Of a DNA stretch of 26,616 nucleotides, positions 14,073 to 21,802 are shown piece after piece (the stretch's first letter is position 1; each line of letters begins with the position of its first letter). The stretch covers positions 1 to 26,616 of the forward strand of contig DAOVTG010000007.1 in the NCBI GenBank assembly GCA_030633185.1, given 5' to 3'. The notes under the pieces are model-generated. The model saw only the letters and a program-made list of their open reading frames with translations, did not search any database and was not told where the DNA came from. The position numbers were made by a program, and so were the translations under genes. This stretch comes from Deltaproteobacteria bacterium. GTDB lineage: Bacteria; Desulfobacterota; Anaeroferrophillalia; Anaeroferrophillales; Tharpellaceae.

Positions 14073-15680
14073 ATGAGTACCAACACTATACCCTTAAGCA
14101 AAGTTCTGAACGATCTTGAATATCAAGAGATTGATGATTTCTGCAATGCCCATCAAGGCCTTGAAAAACTACCGGGAATTGCCGGTTTTCTGCAGGACAA
14201 ATTCTCTTTAACGCTGGTTTTAGACCCGGAGATTATTGCCGGATACGCTACTGACAGCTCCAATCTCCCGGCCCATGCCGAAGCCCTCTGCAGGCCGGAC
14301 AGCGAGCGTCAGGCAGCCATCATCTTAAGGGCCGGACGAGCCGCAAAGATCCCGATCACACTCTCCGGCGGACGCTCCAACCTGACCGGCAGTGCAACCG
14401 CGGAAGGCGGCATTGTCCTCTCTACCGCCAAACTTGATGAGCCAAAAGTCGTCGTTGACCAGGCAAATCGCCAAGTAACCAGCCCGGTAAATATTATTCT
14501 TGAAGAGCTGCGCGAAAAGATCCTTGAAGAGACTAAAAAAGCTCTCTACTACCCGGTCGATCCCACCAGCCGGGGTGACGCCTGGGTCGGAGGAACTATT
14601 GCCTGTAATGCTTCCGGCTTTACCCCCGGCGAGATCGGGGCGACCAGAGACTGGGTTGTGGGGCTCGACATCCTCATGCCTGACGGCCTGAAAATTAAGG
14701 CCGTACGCGGCCAATATGTTTCAGAAAACGGGGAGTTTATTCTAGCGCATAATAACCATAAACTGAACTGGCCGGTGCCAACCTACCCCCAACCCAAGAT
14801 TAAAAATGCCAGCGGCCCCTTCTCATCTCCTGACGGTAAAATCGATTTAATCGATATGTTTATCGGCAGCGAAGGTCTTTTTGGCCTGGTTACCGGCTGT
14901 ATCTTGAAACTTGCCCCGCGCCCCAAAGAGTATCTCGACCTATTTTTCTCACTCTCTGATGAAAACCGGGCCATTGCTTTTTATCAATTCCTCGATAAAG
15001 AGCTTGACGGCGATTTCGGCACGTTAAGCGCTTTTGAGTATTTTGGCGTCAACAGCCAGAGCTATATGGATCACAAAGAGCGCCTCTTTTACGGCGATAA
15101 TCAGGTGGCTATCTATCTGCAGATACCGATAGGAGAAAAAAATCTCGACCAGGAAACCGAGATCTGGTTTAACCGGCTTCTGGCATCTAATTGTAATATC
15201 GACCCGGAAGCGATAATTCTTCTCGACAATGAACCCAAACGCCGGATTTTCATGGAGTCACGTCACTCAATGCCGGCCAACGCCCTTGAGGTCATCCAAA
15301 AACACGGCACCTACACAATTATGACAGATACCGTAGTCCCCCCCGATAGTTTTGCCGAATTTCTCGACTACATTCACGCCCTGCTCAAAACTGAAGCTAT
15401 CGACTATTTATCGTTCGGCCACTTTGGTGACTGCCATCTCCACTTTACCCTGCTGCCCGAACAGAAAAAACTAAAACGAGCGGCCGAACTCTATGACCTT
15501 TTCATTGTCAAAGCGGTCGAGTTGGGCGGCGTCTATTCAGGTGAACATGGAACCGGCAAACGCAAACGTAAAGATTTCATGACTCTCTATAACCAGGCCG
15601 CAATCGAGCAGCTAAAAGCGTGCAAAGCTGCCGTTGACCCCGATTTCCTGATCAACCGGGGTAATGTTTTTATCCCCTGA
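14073..15680 (+). CDS. FAD-linked D-2-hydroxyacid dehydrogenase (D-lactate dehydrogenase/GlcD family)
   Basis: Flavoprotein of 535 residues that oxidises a D-2-hydroxy acid such as D-lactate or glycolate and passes electrons to a carrier. The PCMH-type FAD domain is in the N-terminal half (LSGGRSNLTGSA, then YYPVDPTSRGDAWVGGTIACN). The C-terminal FAD-oxidase domain has GHFGDCHLHFTLLP with metal-site histidines and the terminal GVYSGEHGTGKRKRK. No Fe-S domain is fused, and no separate GlcE/GlcF subunit is adjacent. It lies in an operon with larA upstream and an acetyltransferase 14 bases downstream. D-lactate is the most likely substrate because of larA. Confidence 0.88.
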   Translation: MSTNTIPLSKVLNDLEYQEIDDFCNAHQGLEKLPGIAGFLQDKFSLTLVLDPEIIAGYATDSSNLPAHAEALCRPDSERQAAIILRAGRAAKIPITLSGGRSNLTGSATAEGGIVLSTAKLDEPKVVVDQANRQVTSPVNIILEELREKILEETKKALYYPVDPTSRGDAWVGGTIACNASGFTPGEIGATRDWVVGLDILMPDGLKIKAVRGQYVSENGEFILAHNNHKLNWPVPTYPQPKIKNASGPFSSPDGKIDLIDMFIGSEGLFGLVTGCILKLAPRPKEYLDLFFSLSDENRAIAFYQFLDKELDGDFGTLSAFEYFGVNSQSYMDHKERLFYGDNQVAIYLQIPIGEKNLDQETEIWFNRLLASNCNIDPEAIILLDNEPKRRIFMESRHSMPANALEVIQKHGTYTIMTDTVVPPDSFAEFLDYIHALLKTEAIDYLSFGHFGDCHLHFTLLPEQKKLKRAAELYDLFIVKAVELGGVYSGEHGTGKRKRKDFMTLYNQAAIEQLKACKAAVDPDFLINRGNVFIP

Positions 15681-15694
15681 CCAAAGCATACCCA

Positions 15695-16279
15695 ATGAAT
15701 CTTATTAAAAAATGGCTCGGCCGCAAAGGTAAGAATAAAAATTCTTTCACCCGTGACCTGATCAATAAAAAAAATATTGAGATCGGGGCCTACAGCTATG
15801 GCGAGCCCCGGATCCACCGTTGGTCGGAAAAATATCGGGTGCAAATCGGCAAATTTTGTTCAATTGCCGACGACGTCCATCTTTTAGTTGACGGCAACCA
15901 CCACAGCGACTGGATCAGCACCTATCCTTTCGGCCACTTGCTTGAAAATTTCCCCAAAAACCGGGAGCACCCAACCGGCAAAGGAGATATCAAGATCGGC
16001 AATGATGTCTGGATCGCCCGAGGTGCGGTTATCCTCTCTGGAGTCAGAATTGGTAACGGCGCCGTGATTGCAGCCGGAGCCGTGGTCGTCAAAGATGTTG
16101 ATGACTACGAAATTGTCGGCGGCAATCCGGCTCAAAGACTCGGTCTTCGCTTCCCTAAATCACAAGTTGAAAATCTTCTTAAAATCGCCTGGTGGGACTG
16201 GCCTTTAGAGAGGATAAGAGATGAGATAACACTGCTGGAGTCGCAAAATATAGAAGAGTTTATCAAACGCAACATTTGA
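15695..16279 (+). CDS. Hexapeptide-repeat acetyltransferase (CatB/XAT type)
   Basis: Left-handed beta-helix acyltransferase of 194 residues. The N-terminal half resembles xenobiotic acetyltransferases: GKFCSIADDVHLLVDGNHH, followed by DWISTYPF, with His69 at the catalytic position. Hexapeptide turns follow (IGNDVWIARGAVILSGVRIG, then GAVIAAGAVVV), and NPAQ marks the end of the helix. It likely acetylates a sugar or small hydroxyl/amine compound with acetyl-CoA; the true acceptor is unknown. The ribosome site is weak, so translation may be coupled to the dehydrogenase 14 bases upstream. Its TGA stop is inside a dispersed-repeat relic (TTGATGGC). Confidence 0.85.
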   Translation: MNLIKKWLGRKGKNKNSFTRDLINKKNIEIGAYSYGEPRIHRWSEKYRVQIGKFCSIADDVHLLVDGNHHSDWISTYPFGHLLENFPKNREHPTGKGDIKIGNDVWIARGAVILSGVRIGNGAVIAAGAVVVKDVDDYEIVGGNPAQRLGLRFPKSQVENLLKIAWWDWPLERIRDEITLLESQNIEEFIKRNI

Positions 16280-16298
16280 TGGCGTCCCATGACTTTTT
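16276..16298 (+). repeat. Repeat relic (R7) supplying the acetyltransferase stop codon
   Basis: TTGATGGCGTC joined to CCATGACTTTTT looks like two repeat termini fused or collapsed. The TGA at 16277-16279 is the stop codon of the acetyltransferase gene. Confidence 0.65.
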
Positions 16299-16337
16299 CC
16301 ATAGTCCAATCTTCTTTTTAAATTGGGGACACCCACT

Positions 16338-17261
16338 TTAAAGAAAACCCAGCCATAGAGCATAACTGAGAGCCGAAAGAATTGTCGTTAAAGAGATCGA
16401 GGCGACCGCCAGGTCGACGTGCCCGCCCATCTCCCGGGCCATAACATAGGTCAGAGTCGCGGTCGGTGCGGCCAGCAGAATCAGGCCCGGGGCAAAGGTC
16501 CGGGCCTCAACCCCGGCCAGACGAAAAAGCAGCAAAGCGGCTGCCGGAAGCAGGAAAAGCTTAAAAAATGCTATTAATAGAGCCTGCGGCAACCATTGCC
16601 GAAGCAGGGCAAAAGAGATCGATGCGCCAATCAGCAAAAGCCCCATGGGTAGAGCCAAACCGCTTAAAATCAACAGGAAACGATCAATAATCTGCGGCAT
16701 CGGCAGATCACTTAGATTAAAAACAATCCCGCCTAAGGCGGCCAGGATAACCGGGTTCAAGAGCACCGGGGCGAGCAGATCACGACCTCTGCGGGAAACC
16801 GCCTTCTCGCAACAGTAATACTGCAGAAGAACAACCCCTAAAAGATTTTGTAGAATCATTAAAAAACCAACCAACATACTTGCCCGGGCAAATCCGCTCT
16901 CGTCGAGATAGTAAAAAGAGACCGCCAGACCGATATAGCCAAGATTGCCATGAATCGTCGCCTGGGCAAAAGTTCCCTGCAGGGAGCCGTCAACAGTTTT
17001 CCGGATTCGATTGCAGAAAACGGCAAGCCCAAGCACCAGAAGAACGGCAATGACCATCATGATCACCGCCCAGGGATCAAACTCTGAACGTAATGAGGCT
17101 TTGGTCAAAGCCCGAAAGACCAGGGCGGGAATGGCCAGGTAAAAAACCAGACGGTTGGCGGCAACGATAAAATCGGTTTTCATAAAACCGAAACGACGAG
17201 CCCCAGCTCCCAGCATAATCAACATAAAAATCGGGATAATCGTCGTAATAACATTGCCCAT
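16338..17261 (-). CDS. AEC-family (auxin efflux carrier-like) permease
   Basis: Membrane transporter of 307 residues with about ten helices in the usual AEC two-half arrangement: FMLIMLGAGARRFGFM near the start, HGNLGYIGLAVSFYYL in the middle, LPMGLLLIGASI and APTATLTYVMA in the second half. Bacterial relatives transport malonate, malate, lactate or similar acids. It is convergent to the lactate operon but not part of it. No strong ribosome-binding site is visible upstream of the ATG (GAG about ten bases away), so expression may be low. The substrate is not assignable. Confidence 0.88.
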   Translation of the reverse strand: MGNVITTIIPIFMLIMLGAGARRFGFMKTDFIVAANRLVFYLAIPALVFRALTKASLRSEFDPWAVIMMVIAVLLVLGLAVFCNRIRKTVDGSLQGTFAQATIHGNLGYIGLAVSFYYLDESGFARASMLVGFLMILQNLLGVVLLQYYCCEKAVSRRGRDLLAPVLLNPVILAALGGIVFNLSDLPMPQIIDRFLLILSGLALPMGLLLIGASISFALLRQWLPQALLIAFFKLFLLPAAALLLFRLAGVEARTFAPGLILLAAPTATLTYVMAREMGGHVDLAVASISLTTILSALSYALWLGFL

Positions 17262-17271
17262 GGTAAACTCG

Positions 17272-17280
17272 AATAGTTAC
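17272..17280 (+). repeat. Short dispersed repeat AATAGTTAC in the AEC/TIM-barrel divergent gap
   Basis: GAATAGTTAC lies just upstream of the AEC gene start and is one of seven copies of the nine-base core. Confidence 0.5.
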
Positions 17281-17409
17281 AGATTTTAGTTTTAATTCTC
17301 TGCGACTCTTGTTATTATGAAGTGTGGAATTCTTCTGAAAAAGCCGCTGGGTTATGGAAAGTCCGCCCACCACAGGCTCTTACTAACAACTACGAGATCA
17401 TCAAGATCC

Positions 17410-18246
17410 ATGCACTCACAATCCATAAATCACCCGCCGCCACGAGTTATCGCGCCGAGCCGAGCCGTTGTCCTCTCTGCCGGTACCCTCTATACAATGA
17501 AGTTTACAGAGATATTCGAGATCGCTTCAGAGTGCGGTTACGACGGAATCGAACTGATCATCAATACCACGTTTGAGAACGGCAGCCCCCATAAAATTAT
17601 AGAGAAACTACTCCCGATCTGTCCGATCCTCTCAATCCATGCCCCTTTTTTCAAACTTCGAGGCTGGGGCCATAGTGGCACTTCACTGATCAGATGCATT
17701 GAACTAGCGCGTGATTTTGAGATTCCACTGGTCAACTTTCATCCACCCTTCTGGTTGCCACCGGAATTCACTTTCCTGCGCTGGTTCCACAAAATTAAAG
17801 ACTTCCAGAACCTGGTCAACGACAGCAAAGTCATTGTCACCCTGGAAAACATGCCTTATATCGGCAACCTTATCCACTATAACCCGAATATCCTGAGAAA
17901 ATCAGAGGATATGCTTAAATTCATTGAAAAGCATAACCTTTTCATGACCTTCGACACCACCCATAAAGGTTCTCACAATCCCAATTTTCTCGGCGAGTTC
18001 CAACGCCTTTTAGTTAGCGGCCGAATTAAAAATATCCATTTCAGTGATTATGGTCACGGCCGGGAACATCTCTTTCCAGGCCGTGGGATTTTGCCTCTGA
18101 CCCGTTTTCTCTACATGCTCAAAAAGCACAGCTACGAGGGCGCGGTTACACTTGAATTGAGCCCCATCGAACTGCCCTCCAAACGTGACTTAATCGTTGA
18201 GAGTCTCAGTGAAGTTAATGAATATTTAAGGTCGGAGTTGTTTTAG
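17410..18246 (+). CDS. Sugar phosphate isomerase/epimerase-like TIM barrel
   Basis: Xylose-isomerase-like/AP-endonuclease-2 barrel of about 278 residues. Strands and putative metal ligands are seen in order: GYDGIEL (Glu), LSIHAPF (His), LVNFHPPF (His), VIVTLENMPY (Glu), LFMTFDTTH (Asp, His), IKNIHFSDYGHGREH (His, Asp) and AVTLELSP (Glu). This set fits a divalent-metal sugar isomerase/epimerase or a related hydrolase; endonuclease IV is less likely at this divergence. An open frame reaches back to the ATG at 17317, but its first 31 residues look non-coding and neither start has a good ribosome site, so the N-terminus is uncertain. Confidence 0.75.
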   Translation: MHSQSINHPPPRVIAPSRAVVLSAGTLYTMKFTEIFEIASECGYDGIELIINTTFENGSPHKIIEKLLPICPILSIHAPFFKLRGWGHSGTSLIRCIELARDFEIPLVNFHPPFWLPPEFTFLRWFHKIKDFQNLVNDSKVIVTLENMPYIGNLIHYNPNILRKSEDMLKFIEKHNLFMTFDTTHKGSHNPNFLGEFQRLLVSGRIKNIHFSDYGHGREHLFPGRGILPLTRFLYMLKKHSYEGAVTLELSPIELPSKRDLIVESLSEVNEYLRSELF

Positions 18247-18341
18247 AAAGAAGACACAGCGAAAGCAATCATCCAAAGGTCATGCCGGATCGAAAAGTTT
18301 TGGAAAATGAGTAACCGGATATAGGATATGGGAAATACTGT

Positions 18342-18387
18342 GAAGGCGTCGCAAAAAGTCGGATTATCAACTTTTTACGACGCCTTC
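18342..18387. repeat. Solo terminus hairpin of the repeat family (R8)
   Basis: 18342-18359 (GAAGGCGTCGCAAAAAGT) pairs with 18370-18387 (ACTTTTTACGACGCCTTC) over 17 of 18 positions around a 10-base loop. The family consensus begins GATGGC; here both arms carry the matched change to GAAGGC/GCCTTC. Confidence 0.85.
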
Positions 18388-18394
18388 GAAATAA

Positions 18395-18416
18395 CGAACT
18401 TTTTACTTAGCCATCG
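18395..18416 (-). repeat. Left-terminus fragment of the repeat family
   Basis: The complement reads CGATGGCTAAGTAAAAAGTT. It abuts the stop codon of the STAS gene (18417-18419). Confidence 0.85.
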
Positions 18417-18698
18417 TCATTCGATCGTCAGAATTTCCGTAAGGTTATAGAGTTCAAAAAACTGGAGCAACTTTTTTGAGACATTAACCAATACCATTTG
18501 ACCTTCCCGATCAGCAACTTTTCGCTGGGCGCTCACTATAGAGCCGAGAGCGCTCGAATTAAGATAGGTTACCCGTTCCATATCCAGTAGTACCAACTTA
18601 GCCACTCCGGCATCAATTACAGAGGTTAACTCTTGTGAAAATTCATCCCATGATTCAACGTCTGTAACATCACCCTTGATTGCTAATCTCGTTTCCAT
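18417..18698 (-). CDS. STAS-domain protein (anti-sigma factor antagonist type)
   Basis: Single STAS domain of 93 residues, the size of SpoIIAA/RsbV-like antagonists. The core VLLDMERVTYLNSSALGSIV includes the Ser pair at the usual phosphorylation site (Asp-Ser-Ser in many relatives, Asn-Ser-Ser here). Such proteins switch partners on phosphorylation by a HPK-type anti-sigma kinase; no such kinase or sigma factor is in the window, so the output is unknown. GGAGGGG lies just upstream of the ATG, a strong site. It is isolated among repeat copies on both sides. Confidence 0.88.
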   Translation of the reverse strand: METRLAIKGDVTDVESWDEFSQELTSVIDAGVAKLVLLDMERVTYLNSSALGSIVSAQRKVADREGQMVLVNVSKKLLQFFELYNLTEILTIE

Positions 18699-18738
18699 CA
18701 GACCCCTCCATTAAGGTAAAAACTCACTTTTTATAATT

Positions 18739-18807
18739 AGGTGTATTCGTAAAAAAACTTCAGAGCGTCGAGTAGCCCCACACAATTACTTTTTGCGACA
18801 CCATCAA
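18739..18807. repeat. Diverged solo repeat hairpin (R9)
   Basis: The left arm GGTGTATTCGTAAAAA and right arm CTTTTTGCGACACC are terminus-like and inverted to each other. Both arms share GGTGT/ACACC in place of consensus GGCGT/ACGCC. It precedes repeat R3 by 4 bases, giving a tandem array. Confidence 0.7.
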
Positions 18808-18811
18808 TCTT

Positions 18812-18990
18812 GATGAACTCGTAAAAAAGTCACGGGATGGCTAAGTAAAAATTTCGATAGACAAGATGTTGTGGCTTTCCAGGCGCGAGACCATACATGT
18901 AGTATGTCAAGTGTCTGGAAAACCGACAACGCCCGAAGGAAGTGCCCTTGGGGTGCAACGCAGGATATCGGAACTTTTTACGACGCCATC
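18812..18990 (+). repeat. Full composite copy of dispersed palindromic repeat with insertion (R3)
   Basis: A short left unit (18812-18835) and a core (18836-18990). The core arms are 18867-18884 (TGTTGTGGCTTTCCAGGC) and about 18913-18930. One R1 T-A pair is changed on both arms to C-G, while another change is unmatched. An extra 29 bases interrupt the right side (18932-18960). The right end provides the TGA stop of the minus-strand membrane protein gene. The gap 18699-18988 is otherwise filled by repeats R9 and R3. Confidence 0.93.
18932..18960 (+). mobile_element. 29-nt mini-hairpin insertion inside repeat R3
   Basis: Absent from R1 and R2. CCCGAAGG and CCTTGGGG are near-complementary arms, and the five bases CAACG occur on both sides (18927-18931 and 18956-18960), like a target-site duplication. 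A close relative interrupts another family member at 1680-1703. Confidence 0.6.
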
Positions 18991-19783
18991 AATCTTCTAT
19001 CTCCTGCGTGAACCAACGCTTGATAGTTTTAAAATAATAGAGAACAACGATCAACAATCCTGCAACGACAATATATTTAAAAATCGCGATGTGGCGATCG
19101 AGATAATCGAAAAAACAGGTCCAGATAATGATTGATGCCAAAGTTCCGCTAAAGACCGCAGCGAAATTACGTTTAATACTGAATTTCAGAAAGTAGGCGA
19201 TAATTGAGCCCGCCGCCGGCCCTGTAACCGGCAACGGAATCATGACAAAAACAAAAATCCCCCACCAACCGTAACGGGCAACAATTGTTTTATGTTTAAG
19301 AGCTTGTTTCTCGGCATTTTTAGTTGCGATCGTAAGCCATTTACAATTAAGATGATTATTAAATGAGAAGACAAAAAGCGAGTAACAGTAACAGACAATC
19401 AGTACCTCAAGGAACATATTGTAAGCTACCGTCACCCAGCTTGAAAACTCGAAGGCAATACAGAGACCGATACCGGCAGCCCGACCACCAAGGGTATGGG
19501 CGACAAAGGCTAATAGCAGGGTCTGCCCGGTTTTGATGTCGACAGTCAGATAGTAGGCGGTCAAAATAACAAAGGCAACACTAAGCAACAGACCTAATAG
19601 AAAAACATGACCTTCACCACTCTGATAGAGAGCTTTTCCACCCCCAACCCTATGATCATGAAAATCACAACCGTCATCTGAAACTTCGACTTCCGGCAAT
19701 CTCGTCGCGACCGGATTTTCATCAACCCTCGATAAAGAGGAAGAACCGCGCCGCCTGAACTTGATACTCTTCAAAAAATCCAT
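18989..19783 (-). CDS. Small multidrug export (Sm_multidrug_ex) family membrane protein
   Basis: Integral membrane protein of about 264 residues. After a polar N-terminal tail come several hydrophobic helices. The family segment is clear: ARYGWWGIFVFVMIPLPVTG, then AAGSIIAYFLKFSIKRNF. The name of the family implies drug export, but its function is poorly established. The ATG at 19783 has AGAAG upstream and is preferred to the in-frame GTG at 19828, which has no ribosome site. The final TGA stop is contributed by the end of repeat R3 (TTGATGGC on this strand), so the C-terminus may have been redefined by repeat insertion. Confidence 0.78.
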   Translation of the reverse strand: MDFLKSIKFRRRGSSSLSRVDENPVATRLPEVEVSDDGCDFHDHRVGGGKALYQSGEGHVFLLGLLLSVAFVILTAYYLTVDIKTGQTLLLAFVAHTLGGRAAGIGLCIAFEFSSWVTVAYNMFLEVLIVCYCYSLFVFSFNNHLNCKWLTIATKNAEKQALKHKTIVARYGWWGIFVFVMIPLPVTGPAAGSIIAYFLKFSIKRNFAAVFSGTLASIIIWTCFFDYLDRHIAIFKYIVVAGLLIVVLYYFKTIKRWFTQEIED

Positions 19784-19864
19784 AAATCTTCTATTTATAA
19801 TCTCTCTTTCTTTTCGGTAGACAGCCACTGACTACAACGGTTGCCGGGAATTTGTCAAGGTTAA

Positions 19865-20581
19865 TCATGATTTAGTTTCTCCAACCAGAGGCACCTTTTG
19901 CATCTGCGGCAAGATCCTCTCAACCCGACGCTTGACGGCTGCAGTTGGTTTATCCGGACGCCAGAGATGAGGTCCCGGCAGAACCGCCGCCAGCAAAGCA
20001 GCTTGACCGGCATTAAGGTCGAGGGCATGACAATGAAAATATTTCACGGCCGCAGCCTCCGCACCATAGATTCCGGGCCCCCAATCAACCCTGTTTAAAT
20101 AGAATTCAAGGATTTTTTCTTTACTCCAGATCAGCTCCAGTAACATAGTGTAATAAACTTCACCAAACTTCCTTAACCAGCTGCGAGCCGGCCAGAGAAA
20201 CATGGTACGGGCGGTCTGCATGGAAATAGTACTGGCTCCGCGGAGGTTTCCACCCTCATGCAAGGATCGCAAAACCTGACCCAGTTCAATAAAGTCAAAA
20301 CCGTAGTGATCCAAAAAACGCTGATCTTCAGAAGCCAGCACGGCCCGGCGCAAATGCGGTGAAAACTTTTTGAGCTCAACCCACTGATGCGATTTGGGTT
20401 GAGCTCCCTGTCTCAGACCATAGGCGATCCAGGCCCGGACAACCGGAATGGTCAGAGGCGGTTTCACCAGACCAAAAACAGAAACCTGAAAAACCGTCAG
20501 CAACAGTACAAATAAAAAAAGGAGAAGAAACCGGTTGCGCCATAAGTTGGATTTTTTATTTTTTCGGCTTTTTAACAACAT
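19865..20581 (-). CDS. mtgA: Monofunctional biosynthetic peptidoglycan glycosyltransferase
   Basis: GT51 enzyme of 238 residues that polymerises lipid II glycan strands. It has one N-terminal membrane anchor (about 18-39) and a periplasmic GT51 domain: SEDQRFLDHYGFD with catalytic Glu85, RGASTISMQTAR (114-125), RKFGEVYYTMLLEL and the YLNRVDWGPGIYGAEAAA motif. No transpeptidase domain follows, as expected for MtgA. The ATG at 20581 is preferred because upstream in-frame codons overlap the divergent mltD-like gene. It is divergent from a lytic transglycosylase with only 48 bases between starts. Confidence 0.93.
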   Translation of the reverse strand: MLLKSRKNKKSNLWRNRFLLLFLFVLLLTVFQVSVFGLVKPPLTIPVVRAWIAYGLRQGAQPKSHQWVELKKFSPHLRRAVLASEDQRFLDHYGFDFIELGQVLRSLHEGGNLRGASTISMQTARTMFLWPARSWLRKFGEVYYTMLLELIWSKEKILEFYLNRVDWGPGIYGAEAAAVKYFHCHALDLNAGQAALLAAVLPGPHLWRPDKPTAAVKRRVERILPQMQKVPLVGETKS

Positions 20582-20629
20582 ATTTATTCTAACTTGACGA
20601 ATACCAAAAAAAACATTAAAGATGCCTTT

Positions 20630-21691
20630 ATGTACAGTAAAAAAGCATCTAAAATCAAATATTTTCTCTTTGCCCTCGGCTTCTTTCTGATACCGGCAAC
20701 CCCGCTTGCAGCCCAAAGTGTACCCAACTTCACGATACCGGCAACCCTCTCCTTCTGCGGCGAACCCCTGCCGTTACATAAACGTCACTGCCGGGAGATG
20801 CTGGATCGTGAATTTACGATTTCGGTTTATGATCGGGCGCAAGTTGTGATGTGGCTTAAACGCAGCTCTCGTTACTTCCCCTTTTTTGAGAGAGAGTTAA
20901 AGGCGGCCGGTCTTCCGGATGACCTTAAATACCTGGCCGTTGCTGAAAGTGCCCTGATTACGGATATCCGCTCTCGGGCCGGAGCCTCTGGACTCTGGCA
21001 GTTCATGAAACATACCGGCCGACGACAGGGTCTGCGTATCACCGCCACCATCGACGAACGGCTTGACCCGCGGGCTTCAACCCGAGCCGCAGTGCGTTAT
21101 CTCGCTTTTCTAAAAAAGAAATTTACCAACTGGCCTCTGGCCCTGGCCGCCTATAATTGCGGTGAGAAACGGGTCAGCGACGCTATGAGTGCGCAAAAAT
21201 CCAACGACTACTTTCACCTCTCATTGCCTAGAGAAAGCGAACGTTACCTCTATCGTTTGGCCGCCATTAAAATAATCCTCAACAACCCTAAGGCTTATGG
21301 TTACAGGCTTCCGGCCTTCCAGCGCTATCAACCTTTGGCCGGCAAATCGGTTATCCTAAAACTGAAAAATGAATATTCACTGACCGCTTTTGCCCTGAAA
21401 ATGGGCACTACCTATCATACCCTGAAGAAACTCAACCAGCACTTTATCAGGAAGAAGCTGCCCAACGGCAAATTCCATCTGTACCTTCCTAAAGGTTGTA
21501 AGCATAATGTAGAGATCGTACTGAAGGCGATGAACCCCCTATCCCGAAAAACCGGCCGCCAATATACCGTCAAAAGAGGTGACACACTGGGAGCTATCAG
21601 CCGCCGTTTCCGGATCCCGATTGCAAAACTGAAAAAACTCAACCGACTTAACAGCTCAAAAATAATGGTCGGTCAAAAACTCCATTTGTAA
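20630..21691 (+). CDS. mltD: Membrane-bound lytic murein transglycosylase (MltD-like) with LysM
   Basis: Exported enzyme of about 353 residues that cleaves peptidoglycan glycan strands to 1,6-anhydro ends. A signal peptide (hydrophobic KYFLFALGFFLIPATPLAA) is followed by the SLT domain: LKYLAVAESALITDIRSRAG with the catalytic Glu in AES, ASGLWQFM, and LALAAYNCGEKRV. A LysM domain ends the protein (QYTVKRGDTLGAISRRF, then KIMVGQKLHL), with a weaker LysM-like stretch before it. There is no lipobox cysteine at the cleavage site. The ATG at 20630 gives a standard signal peptide; a TTG at 20594 is possible. It is divergent from mtgA. Confidence 0.9.
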   Translation: MYSKKASKIKYFLFALGFFLIPATPLAAQSVPNFTIPATLSFCGEPLPLHKRHCREMLDREFTISVYDRAQVVMWLKRSSRYFPFFERELKAAGLPDDLKYLAVAESALITDIRSRAGASGLWQFMKHTGRRQGLRITATIDERLDPRASTRAAVRYLAFLKKKFTNWPLALAAYNCGEKRVSDAMSAQKSNDYFHLSLPRESERYLYRLAAIKIILNNPKAYGYRLPAFQRYQPLAGKSVILKLKNEYSLTAFALKMGTTYHTLKKLNQHFIRKKLPNGKFHLYLPKGCKHNVEIVLKAMNPLSRKTGRQYTVKRGDTLGAISRRFRIPIAKLKKLNRLNSSKIMVGQKLHL

Positions 21692-21699
21692 ATCACTAA

Positions 21700-21718
21700 T
21701 GCGGGAACAACCCCCGCA
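21700..21718. terminator. Possible weak terminator hairpin between convergent genes
   Basis: TGCGGG (21700-21705) and CCCGCA (21713-21718) pair perfectly around a 7-base loop, just after the mltD-like stop. Only short T-runs follow, so termination strength is doubtful. Confidence 0.35.
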
Positions 21719-21802
21719 ACCCATGAGGCCTTTTCCGCCCACAAATAAGTACTCTTATCAGAACATTTCTTGTTTTTCGAACAATAAATAACCTGTAAGG
21801 TA

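Noticed and set aside
16319..16336. AAATTGGGGACACCC as part of a REP/RAYT-associated repeat
   Set aside because: It reminded me of such elements, but there is a single copy, no partner inverted copy and no transposase in the window.
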